16,691 nucleotides of DNA from Motiliproteus sp047622605 (GTDB taxonomy: Bacteria > Pseudomonadota > Gammaproteobacteria > Pseudomonadales > Balneatricaceae): positions 1 through 16,691 of the forward strand of contig JBLHND010000071.1 of NCBI GenBank assembly GCA_047622605.1, read 5' to 3'. This document shows, piece after piece, positions 1-6,184 of the stretch (positions within the stretch are counted from its first letter, which is position 1; each line of letters opens with the position of its first letter). The position numbers and the translations under genes were made by a program. Below the pieces are notes generated by a model that ran no database searches, was not told where the DNA came from, and saw only the letters and a program-made list of their open reading frames with translations.

Positions 1-20
1 CAAGGTCTTGGTGCATTCCA

Positions 21-137
21 TATACTAAAGTATAGCTCACTGATTAAGGGATGCTTCGCATCCCGCGCTATCCATCCCCGCACTAGAAGTACGGGGCTTT
101 CCGCGCATTCTGGTAACCAGATGACTATTGCGGCAAT
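21..137. repeat. Cluster of five short palindromes
   Basis: Five inverted repeats follow one another with little between them: TATACT-aa-AGTATA (21-34), GGGATGC-ttc-GCATCCC (48-64), CCCCG...CGGGG (76-96, with inner ACT/AGT arms at 82-84 and 88-90 around one C/A mismatch), CTGGT-a-ACCAG (110-120) and ATTGC-g-GCAAT (127-137). No open reading frame of quality covers them. The third hairpin is followed by CTTTCC, which is too poor in T for a confident intrinsic terminator. Such packed palindromes are typical of the untranslated end of a mobile element or of a REP/BIME cluster, but the element body, if any, would lie left of the window. The symmetry is seen directly; the interpretation is inference. 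Confidence 0.6.
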
Positions 138-280
138 GTGTATCGCTGACGGATTCGGTGATTGCCTTGAGGTCGCTGGCTGCGCCAACAACATACGCCT
201 TTTTTGTAGGTCGAATTTGCCAGCCTTGTCGGACTGCTTTCTACCCACAAAAAGCCGACCCACAGGGGCGCTCCTTGCTG

Positions 281-337
281 GCCTTGTCGGGCCTTGTCGG
301 GCCTTGTCGGCCTTGTCGGCCTTGTCGGCCTTGTCGG
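281..337 (+). repeat. Micro-tandem array of GCCTTGTCGG units (3 x 10 bp then 3 x 9 bp)
   Basis: Three perfect copies of GCCTTGTCGG (281-290, 291-300, 301-310) are followed directly by three copies of the 9-bp form CCTTGTCGG (311-319, 320-328, 329-337). The last copy runs into the REP core GTCGGACT (333-340), so the array looks like tandem growth of the left half of that palindrome. A single copy also occurs at 223-232. The switch from period 10 to period 9 suggests two slippage events or a deletion fixed in one copy and then amplified. Copy number is likely to vary between strains. Confidence 0.9.
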
Positions 338-350
338 ACTAAAGTCCAAC
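333..350 (+). repeat. REP-like palindromic core, copy A
   Basis: The sequence GTCGGACTAAAGTCCAAC forms GT-x-GGACT / AGTCC-x-AC with a two-base loop and one C/A mismatch. It differs from copy B (491-508 read on the minus strand) at four positions that form two pairs, so both copies still pair. Confidence 0.7.
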
Positions 351-360
351 CCACAAAAAG

Positions 361-480
361 CCGACCTACAGGGATGTAGGAAGTGCGCTAAGCCCGTAGG
401 GAACGGGCAGCGCCGACCTACAGGGATGTAGGAAGTGCGCTAAGCCCGTAGGGAACAGGCAGCGCCGACCCACAGGGATG
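361..480 (+). repeat. 52-bp tandem repeat, two full copies plus partial third
   Basis: A unit beginning CCGACCTACAGGGATG occupies 361-412 and again 413-464, and its first 16 bases start a third copy at 465-480. The two full copies differ at one base (G405 versus A457); the partial copy has CCCACA for CCTACA. The near identity implies recent duplication. The unit carries the CGACCTACA motif seen elsewhere in the region. It is not CRISPR: there are no unique spacers, and copies are directly abutting. Confidence 0.9.
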
Positions 481-490
481 TTTTTTGTAG

Positions 491-508
491 GTTAGGCTTT
501 AGCCTGAC
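491..508 (-). repeat. REP-like palindromic core, copy B, just past the ptsP stop codon
   Basis: Read on the minus strand this is GTCAGGCTAAAGCCTAAC, a hairpin with the same layout as copy A. It begins eight bases past the ptsP stop codon on the transcribed strand. It lacks the T-run expected of an intrinsic terminator there (the following bases are CTACAAAAAAC), so a role in ptsP transcript ending or 3'-end protection is possible but unproven. Confidence 0.65.
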
Positions 509-515
509 ACCGTAC

Positions 516-2813
516 TTACCTGGCCGATGCCGCTTTATTACTGAGCTTGCCGCTTCTCACCAGATGCTCCTCCAGCCCCGCATTCTCCAGCGCCTTATTC
601 AGCATCTGCCGGATCTCGGTTTCACTCTGCATCCGTAACGCATTGGCGACCAGGCCCTCGGCCTGCAAGCGACTGACCGAGCGAATAACATGCTTGCTCC
701 GGGGCAGGCTCTGGGCATTCATGCTCAGAGATTTAATCCCCATCCCCAGCAACAACAGGATGGCAGCAGGATCGGCGGCCAGTTCACCACAGAGGCTCAC
801 CTCCAGGCCATTTTTAGCCGCCTGCTCGGTGATATAGTGCAGCGCTCGGACCACGCTCGGATGCAACCGTGAGAACAAACTGGCGACGCTCTTGTTATTA
901 CGATCGACCGCCAGCAGGTACTGGGTCAGGTCGTTGGTCCCTATAGAGATAAAGTCCAACCGCCACCCCATATAGTCGAGCAGAAACATCGTGGCCGGCA
1001 CTTCGACCATGACGCCCACCGGCGGTTTGTCAATGACCAGCCCCTCGGAACGCAACGCCTTGATCGCCTTGCGAAGCAACTCGAAGAAACTATCGACCTC
1101 ATCGACACTGCTAACCATAGGCAGCAATATCTTCAGATTGTTGAGCCCTTCATTGGCTCGCAGCATCGCCCTGATCTGGCCGAGAAAAATTTCCGGATGG
1201 TCCAGCGTAAAACGAATGCCGCGCCAGCCCAGATAAGGGTTATCCTCCTGCACCGGAAAGTAGGGTAGTGGCTTATCGCCACCGATATCCAGGGTACGCA
1301 TCGTCACCGGACGCGGATGGAAACGCCTCAACACCTCTCGGTAGATACGAAACTGCTCTTCTTCGGTCGGGAAGCTTTGATGGACCATAAAGGGAATTTC
1401 GGTTCGGTATAGCCCTACCCCTTCGGCACCGCGTTTCAAGCCCGGACTAATATCGGAGAGCAGACCGGTATTCACCAGCATATTGACGCGAAAGCCATCG
1501 AGCGTCTCAGCCGGCAGGTCGCGCAGTTTTTCCAGCGACTTATCAAAGACGCCATCCTTCCTTGCCAACCGCATAAACTCAGCACGCAAGGCACTGGAGG
1601 GCTGAAAGTGCACCCGGCCCTGATAACCATCGATAATGGCGGATTTACCGATCAACTTGCGTAACGGCAGCTCCCCCACCCCCATCACGGCAGGAATACC
1701 CAGGGCGCTGGCGAGGATAGCGGTATGCGACAGTGCCGACCCCTGCTTACAGACGATGCCCGCCAGCCGGCCATGAGGAACCTGGGCGATATCGGATACG
1801 CCGACAAAGTTGCCCACTAAAATCGTCTGCCGGTCGTAGCTCGCCTCGACCGCATCAGGCTCGACCAAGAGTTTGAGCAGACGCAAGCCTATATCACGAA
1901 CATCCTCACCCCGTGCCCTGAAGTACAGGTCCTCCATGGCCTCAAAAATAGCAGCATGCTCATCGATCACCACCTTCAGCGCCGCGGGCGCGGTGGCGCC
2001 GGCCTTAATGCGATCGCGAATAGCGCGCTGCAAGTCATCCGAATCTAGGATCATTCGGTAGGTATCAAAAATAGCCTGCACATCGCCCGGCGTTCCGGCC
2101 ATCTGCTGCTGCCCCAGGAGCAACTGTTCGCGGACCCGTGCAACCGCCTGATCAAACAACGCCAGTTCGACCACGGGATCGAGCGAACAGAGATCCTCGA
2201 TATCCTTAAAACTCAGGCTGCTGCCCGCCGCCATCACCCAGCCGATACCAACACCCGTCGCCCCCACGATACCGTTGACGAAATTATTGGTTTTTTTAGT
2301 GGTTTTCAGCAGCTCGGCAATTTTCCCACTACCGATGGCGTCATTCAGCGCACCCGACAGATGTGCGGCGATCGTGACGAGAAAGGCTTCATCCTCATCA
2401 TCGAAGCGCCGAATGGCGCGCTGCTGCACCACCAGCACCCCAACCAGCTTGCGGTAATGAATAATCGGCACACCGAGAAAGGCGTGAATATCTTGCTCTT
2501 GAGTTTCCGGAAAGAAGTGGAACTTGGAGTGCCGGGGGGCATCGGGGACGTTCAGCAGCTGCTGCTGCTCACCGACATAACCCACCAGACCATCGCCGAG
2601 TGGCATCCTGATCTTACCGACCGAGGTACTATTGAGCCCAAGGGTATGCATCAGCACCAACTCTTCCCGCTCGGCATCCATCAGATAGATACTGCAGACA
2701 TCGACCGACATGACTTCCTTGACCTGAGAGGAGATCATCCGCAGCATTTCATCGAGCGACGCGGCGGTATTAACGTCCTGAACGATGCGTTTCAATCTGG
2801 CCAGACTGGGCAT
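516..2813 (-). CDS. ptsP: Phosphoenolpyruvate-protein phosphotransferase PtsP (enzyme I-Ntr)
   Basis: PtsP takes phosphate from phosphoenolpyruvate and starts the nitrogen phosphotransfer chain (EI-Ntr to NPr to EIIA-Ntr) in the cytoplasm. The 765-residue product has the full family layout. An N-terminal GAF sensor (about 15-155) separates it from sugar-PTS enzyme I. A helical HPr-binding/PEP-utiliser N domain (about 175-320) follows. The swivelling phosphohistidine domain carries LSHTAILA with His363 as the predicted phosphorylated residue, and the C-terminal PEP-binding barrel starts near 430. In the barrel I see GLYRTE (Arg470), TLDIGGDKPLPYF, GWRGIRF, GVMVEVPA, SIGTNDLTQY and the catalytic LCGELA (Cys675). 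All key residues are present. The ATG is preceded by GGAG six bases upstream. In many relatives rppH lies directly upstream; here it does not. ptsO and ptsN are not in the window. Confidence 0.97.
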   Translation of the reverse strand: MPSLARLKRIVQDVNTAASLDEMLRMISSQVKEVMSVDVCSIYLMDAEREELVLMHTLGLNSTSVGKIRMPLGDGLVGYVGEQQQLLNVPDAPRHSKFHFFPETQEQDIHAFLGVPIIHYRKLVGVLVVQQRAIRRFDDEDEAFLVTIAAHLSGALNDAIGSGKIAELLKTTKKTNNFVNGIVGATGVGIGWVMAAGSSLSFKDIEDLCSLDPVVELALFDQAVARVREQLLLGQQQMAGTPGDVQAIFDTYRMILDSDDLQRAIRDRIKAGATAPAALKVVIDEHAAIFEAMEDLYFRARGEDVRDIGLRLLKLLVEPDAVEASYDRQTILVGNFVGVSDIAQVPHGRLAGIVCKQGSALSHTAILASALGIPAVMGVGELPLRKLIGKSAIIDGYQGRVHFQPSSALRAEFMRLARKDGVFDKSLEKLRDLPAETLDGFRVNMLVNTGLLSDISPGLKRGAEGVGLYRTEIPFMVHQSFPTEEEQFRIYREVLRRFHPRPVTMRTLDIGGDKPLPYFPVQEDNPYLGWRGIRFTLDHPEIFLGQIRAMLRANEGLNNLKILLPMVSSVDEVDSFFELLRKAIKALRSEGLVIDKPPVGVMVEVPATMFLLDYMGWRLDFISIGTNDLTQYLLAVDRNNKSVASLFSRLHPSVVRALHYITEQAAKNGLEVSLCGELAADPAAILLLLGMGIKSLSMNAQSLPRSKHVIRSVSRLQAEGLVANALRMQSETEIRQMLNKALENAGLEEHLVRSGKLSNKAASAR

Positions 2814-2842
2814 AAAGCACTCCGGTTACATATAAAAAATAC

Positions 2843-2871
2843 AATATAAAAAATAAAACCCTGCATCACAA
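2843..2871 (-). promoter_or_regulatory. Predicted sigma70-type promoter of ptsP
   Basis: On the minus strand TTGTGA (2866-2871) and TATATT (2843-2848) are separated by exactly 17 bases, a close match to the -35/-10 consensus. The predicted start of transcription is near 2836, about 22 bases before the ptsP ATG. A duplicated decamer TATAAAAAAT (plus strand, 2831-2840 and 2845-2854) covers the -10 and start region. The motif match is seen; activity is inferred. Confidence 0.6.
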
Positions 2872-3008
2872 CGCCGGGCGACTCGAGCATCGCTCTGTAC
2901 TGCCGACGACTGCATGGATGCTGGAGGCAGAGATTAGTCTTCCAGTTCCTTAATAAGACGCAAGCCTTGCTTGCCTACCCCGATAATACAATGATTTTGT
3001 TGATAGCA

Positions 3009-3041
3009 CTCAATATTGCTATTCGGCAGAGCAATGTTGAG
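3009..3041 (+). other. 11-bp stem hairpin / dyad in the ptsP-miaB intergenic region
   Basis: CTCAATATTGC (3009-3019) pairs with GCAATGTTGAG (3031-3041), with one G-T wobble and an 11-base loop. The 2814-3205 gap has no convincing gene: an open frame at 2967-3248 overlaps miaB out of frame and resembles nothing. A second, longer-looped pairing GGCTTTA (3095-3101) with TAAAGCC (3122-3128) lies downstream. Either may structure the miaB leader RNA or mark a protein-binding dyad. I found no clear plus-strand promoter with good spacing. Confidence 0.45.
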
Positions 3042-3205
3042 GGTACAGCCCCCAATAGACAAGTAACCCAACAGGATCTAAGGGTTTTCATTCAGGCTTT
3101 AATTACTGGGCGCAACCGCGCTAAAGCCAGTACAATACAGCGTTTAGAAATAGCTGTGGTTATCCTCAGCCTGATACCCAGTAAATATTGGAAGGTAGAC
3201 TGTTC

Positions 3206-4555
3206 ATGGTCAAAAAGCTGTACATCAAAACCCACGGTTGTCAGATGAACGAATACGACTCGTCACGCATCTCTGACCTGCTGGGCGCCAGCCATGAGAT
3301 GGTACTCACCGACACGCCTGAAGAGGCTGATATCCTGCTGCTGAATACCTGTTCCATCCGCGAAAAAGCCCAGGAAAAAGTATTTCACCAGCTAGGCCGG
3401 TGGAAAAAACTTAAGCTAAAACGGCCTGAACTGATGATCGGTGTCGGCGGCTGTGTCGCCAGCCAGGAAGGCGCGGCCATTCGTGATCGAGCCCCCTATG
3501 TGGATATGGTGTTCGGCCCGCAAACGCTGCACCGTCTACCCGAGATGATCGACCTGACCCAGCAGGGCAAGAGCGGGCATGTCGATGTCAGCTTTCCAGA
3601 GATCGAGAAATTTGACCGCCTGCCGGCACCCAGCGTCCAGGGTGCCGAAGCCTTTGTATCGGTCATGGAAGGCTGCAGCAAATACTGCACGTTCTGTGTC
3701 GTCCCCTACACGCGTGGTGAAGAGGTCAGCCGTCCGACCCAGGATGTACTCCAGGAAGTACAGCAACTGGCCGAGCAGGGCGTCCGTGAGATCCATCTAC
3801 TGGGACAAAACGTCAACGCCTACCAGGGCACCAACCCGGATGACGAGGGCGACACCACCGATCTGGCTGAACTGATCGGCTACGTGGCAGCCGTGGATGG
3901 TATCGACAGGATCCGTTTCACCACCTCCCACCCGGTTGAGTTTAGCGACAGTCTGATCCAGGCGTTCGCCGATATACCCGAACTGGTCAGCCATGTTCAC
4001 TTGCCGGTACAGAGCGGATCAGATCGAATCCTGATGGCGATGAAACGCGGCCACACCGTCCTGGAGTACAAGTCTAAGATACGCAAACTACGCAAAGCCC
4101 GTCCCGGCATCAGCCTCTCGTCCGACTTTATTATCGGCTTCCCCGGCGAAACCGATGCTGACTTTGAAGCCACGATGAACCTGATCCACGAGATAGGTTT
4201 CGATCACTCGTTCAGCTTTATTTACAGCCGCCGCCCCGGCACTCCGGCATCAGAACTACCGGACAGCACCAGCGATGACACCAAGAAACAGCGTTTGCAG
4301 ATCCTGCAGCGCAGGATCGTTTCCCAGACCCTGGATATCTCTGAGGCCATGATCGGTACGGAGCAGAGAGTGCTGGTCAGCGGCTACTCGAAAAAAGATC
4401 CTGGCAAGTTACAGGGCCGCTCTGAAAACAACCGTGCGGTCTACTTCCGCTGCGACAGCCCGGATCTGATCGGCCATTTTGCCAACATCCGTATCACCCA
4501 TGCGTTCCCTAATAGCCTGCAGGGTGAACTACTGGACAGCGAAGCGGACCAATAA
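3206..4555 (+). CDS. miaB: tRNA-2-methylthio-N6-isopentenyladenosine(37) synthase MiaB
   Basis: MiaB is a cytoplasmic radical-SAM methylthiotransferase that adds the 2-methylthio group to i6A37 in tRNAs reading UNN codons, after MiaA has isopentenylated the base. The 449-residue protein has the N-terminal UPF0004 domain with the three auxiliary-cluster cysteines in THGCQMN (Cys12), NTCSIREK (Cys49) and GGCVASQEG (Cys83). The radical-SAM CX3CX2C motif lies in EGCSKYCTFC (Cys157, 161, 164). A C-terminal TRAM-type RNA-binding region covers about the last 65 residues. A TTG at 3188 would add six residues, but GGAAGG at 3190-3195 is a ribosome-binding site for the ATG at 3206, which also gives the family's usual MVKKLYIKTHGCQMN start. 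It heads the ybeZ-ybeY-corC-lnt block, as in many gammaproteobacteria. Confidence 0.97.
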   Translation: MVKKLYIKTHGCQMNEYDSSRISDLLGASHEMVLTDTPEEADILLLNTCSIREKAQEKVFHQLGRWKKLKLKRPELMIGVGGCVASQEGAAIRDRAPYVDMVFGPQTLHRLPEMIDLTQQGKSGHVDVSFPEIEKFDRLPAPSVQGAEAFVSVMEGCSKYCTFCVVPYTRGEEVSRPTQDVLQEVQQLAEQGVREIHLLGQNVNAYQGTNPDDEGDTTDLAELIGYVAAVDGIDRIRFTTSHPVEFSDSLIQAFADIPELVSHVHLPVQSGSDRILMAMKRGHTVLEYKSKIRKLRKARPGISLSSDFIIGFPGETDADFEATMNLIHEIGFDHSFSFIYSRRPGTPASELPDSTSDDTKKQRLQILQRRIVSQTLDISEAMIGTEQRVLVSGYSKKDPGKLQGRSENNRAVYFRCDSPDLIGHFANIRITHAFPNSLQGELLDSEADQ

Positions 4556-4570
4556 AGTTAACAGTCGGCT

Positions 4571-4616
4571 AGTGTTCGCCAACACTCAGGCTGTATCCTG
4601 AGTGTTGGCGAACACT
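4571..4616 (+). promoter_or_regulatory. Perfect 20-bp-stem nested palindrome between miaB and ybeZ
   Basis: AGTGTTCGCCAACACTCAGG (4571-4590) and its exact complement (4597-4616) flank a six-base loop CTGTAT. Each arm also contains its own dyad, AGTGTT-N4-AACACT, at 4571-4586 and 4601-4616, with centres 30 bp apart. No T-tract follows (TAAACTAAAAG), so it is not a canonical intrinsic terminator. It may act as an RNA structure that separates miaB from ybeZ expression, or as twin operator sites. Two near-copies of a 14-mer, aacacttaaactaa (4611-4624) and aacatttaaactaa (4630-4643), follow it. The symmetry is seen; function is inferred. Confidence 0.7.
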
Positions 4617-4670
4617 TAAACTAAAAGCCAACATTTAAACTAACCGCAGACTAAAAGGCCTGACAACTCC

Positions 4671-5660
4671 TTGACTACCGATACCGCCGTTCGCTTCAGC
4701 CTTGAACCAGATAACCCGTCCCAGCTGGCCAATCTTTGTGGCCAGCTGGACGAGCATCTGAAACTGATCGAAAGTCGTCTGGGCATTCAGATTCGAAACC
4801 GTGGCAACGATTTCCAGCTAGTCGGCGATCACCACAGCACTCGAGCAGTCAGCCGAATACTGCACAACCTTTACCAGGAAGCAGGCCAGGGTGTGCAGCT
4901 AACACCGGAGCTGATCCATCTGTCGCTTCAGGAATCGGCACGAGAACAAGCCTCCCTTCACACCCCACTTCAGACCGCCTCCAGACAGGTTCAGATCAAG
5001 ACACCCAAGCTCCTCGTCAAGGCGCGCGGCGACAATCAGACCCTCTACCTCAACCGCATCCGCGACCTGGATATAAATTTTGGCATAGGACCTGCGGGTA
5101 CCGGCAAGACCTTTCTGGCGGTGGCCTGCGCTGTCGATGCCCTGGAACGCGATGAGGTCAGACGGATAATTCTGGTCCGCCCCGCCGTCGAAGCCGGTGA
5201 AAAGCTAGGTTTTTTACCCGGGGATCTGGCCCAAAAGATCGATCCCTATCTGCGCCCTCTTTACGATGCTCTATATGAGATGCTAGGCGTCGAGACGGTA
5301 ACCCGATTGATCGAACGTCAGATTATCGAAGTCGCTCCCCTGGCGTATATGCGTGGCCGCACCCTCAGCCACGCGTTTGTAATCCTGGATGAGAGCCAGA
5401 ACACCACCAAAGAGCAGATGAAGATGTTCTTGACCCGCATAGGCTTTGGTTCGGCAGCCGTTATCACCGGGGATATCACCCAGATAGACCTTCCCAAGGC
5501 GACGGTCTCCGGCCTCAACCATGCCACCGAGGTCCTTCGGGGTGTCGAAGGCATTGGCTTTACCCATTTTGACGCGGCCGATGTGGTCCGCCATCCTCTG
5601 GTGCAACGTATCGTCCGCGCCTATGATAAGCACAAGGTAGAGCAAGAAAATGAGCATTAA
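4671..5660 (+). CDS. ybeZ: PhoH-family ATPase YbeZ
   Basis: This 329-residue PhoH-like NTPase is the conserved partner of YbeY and is linked to RNA metabolism and ribosome quality control. The N-terminal part (about 1-105) is the family's KH-like region with the typical LANLCGQLDEHL and GIQIRNRG segments. The PhoH domain (about 110-320) carries Walker A GPAGTGKT (140-147, Lys146) and Walker B FVILDESQN (236-244, Asp240-Glu241), followed by the TGD-T-Q-D motif (ITGDITQIDLP). The start is TTG: the in-frame stop at 4641-4643 and absence of any ATG or GTG before the conserved N-terminus leave it as the only good choice. Its ribosome-binding site is weak (AAGG about 13 bases upstream). It overlaps ybeY by 11 bases, so the two are probably translationally coupled. 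Confidence 0.95.
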   Translation: MTTDTAVRFSLEPDNPSQLANLCGQLDEHLKLIESRLGIQIRNRGNDFQLVGDHHSTRAVSRILHNLYQEAGQGVQLTPELIHLSLQESAREQASLHTPLQTASRQVQIKTPKLLVKARGDNQTLYLNRIRDLDINFGIGPAGTGKTFLAVACAVDALERDEVRRIILVRPAVEAGEKLGFLPGDLAQKIDPYLRPLYDALYEMLGVETVTRLIERQIIEVAPLAYMRGRTLSHAFVILDESQNTTKEQMKMFLTRIGFGSAAVITGDITQIDLPKATVSGLNHATEVLRGVEGIGFTHFDAADVVRHPLVQRIVRAYDKHKVEQENEH

Positions 5661-6105
5661 TCTAGACCTGCAACTGGCCAGCGATGCGGAGTTGATCCCC
5701 TCTCTGGCAGCATTTCAGCACTGGGCCGAACACGCGCTTCAGGATCACCTGGAAACCACAGAACTCTGTATTCGTGTGGTAGATGAAGCCGAAAGTCAGC
5801 AGCTCAACCACGATTACCGGGGCATCGACAAGCCCACTAACGTGCTGTCCTTTCCCTTTGAAGCGCCCCCGGAGATAGAACTTAACCTACTCGGTGATCT
5901 GGCGATCTGCGCGCCCCTGGTTGCCAGGCAAGCCGAAGAACAGGGCAAGATACTCGAACACCACTGGGCACACCTGGTTACTCACGGCATCTTGCATCTG
6001 CTAGGATACGATCATATCGACGACGAGGATGCTCAGACCATGGAAGCGTTGGAAACCAGGCTGCTGGCAGGTCTCAATATTGCTGATCCTTATCTGGAAG
6101 GCTGA
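5650..6105 (+). CDS. ybeY: Endoribonuclease / rRNA maturation factor YbeY
   Basis: YbeY is a single-strand-specific metallo-endoribonuclease needed for 16S rRNA 3'-end maturation and 70S quality control. The 151-residue product is of normal length. It carries the UPF0054 zinc motif HGILHLLGYDH, giving predicted zinc ligands His112, His116 and His122. The upstream conserved segment DYRGIDKPTNVLSFPFE holds Arg57, which corresponds by position to the conserved active-site arginine of the family. The ATG at 5650 lies inside the end of ybeZ (11-base overlap), the arrangement expected for partners that work together. Its own ribosome-binding site is AGAGCAAG-like and modest, consistent with coupling to ybeZ. 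Confidence 0.96.
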   Translation: MSINLDLQLASDAELIPSLAAFQHWAEHALQDHLETTELCIRVVDEAESQQLNHDYRGIDKPTNVLSFPFEAPPEIELNLLGDLAICAPLVARQAEEQGKILEHHWAHLVTHGILHLLGYDHIDDEDAQTMEALETRLLAGLNIADPYLEG

Positions 6106-6184
6106 CCGAGCCTAGCCTTGAATACAGACTCATTCAGTCACCCTTTAAACCCTTATTCTCTACCCCGCCTGAGGCACTATTTCC

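Larger units (their letters stand above)
200..509. repeat. Composite REP-like repeat region downstream of ptsP
   Basis: This gene-free stretch is built from related repeat modules. It is bounded by two copies of TTTTTTGTAGGT (200-211 and 481-492). A module starting GCCTTGTCGGACT at 223 recurs at 328, and its continuation acccacaaaaagccgacc occurs at 243-260 and 349-366, so 223-268 and 328-374 are diverged duplicates. Palindromic cores lie at 333-350 and 491-508. Short open frames here (for example 121-342 and 128-379) translate the repeats and show no family resemblance, so I do not call genes. The architecture fits repetitive extragenic palindromes of the kind mobilised by RAYT transposases. 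No transposase is present in the window. Confidence 0.75.

Noticed and set aside
121..379. Short open reading frames on both strands in the repeat region
   Set aside because: Their translations are dominated by low-complexity repeats (LSALSAL, PCRPCRP, RPTRPTR) caused by the 9/10-bp array; no start signal or family resemblance.
281..480. Possible CRISPR array
   Set aside because: The repeats are directly abutting, of different lengths, with no unique spacers and no cas genes nearby.
2361..2849. 162-residue plus-strand frame over ptsP
   Set aside because: It is antisense to the conserved GAF-coding part of ptsP and shows no recognisable protein features.
2967..3248. 93-residue frame before miaB
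   Set aside because: It overlaps the miaB start out of frame, has no good ribosome-binding site and resembles no family; the region is better read as structured non-coding.
4571..4616. Ordinary rho-independent terminator of miaB
   Set aside because: The stem is perfect but no run of T follows on either strand, so a canonical terminator is not supported.
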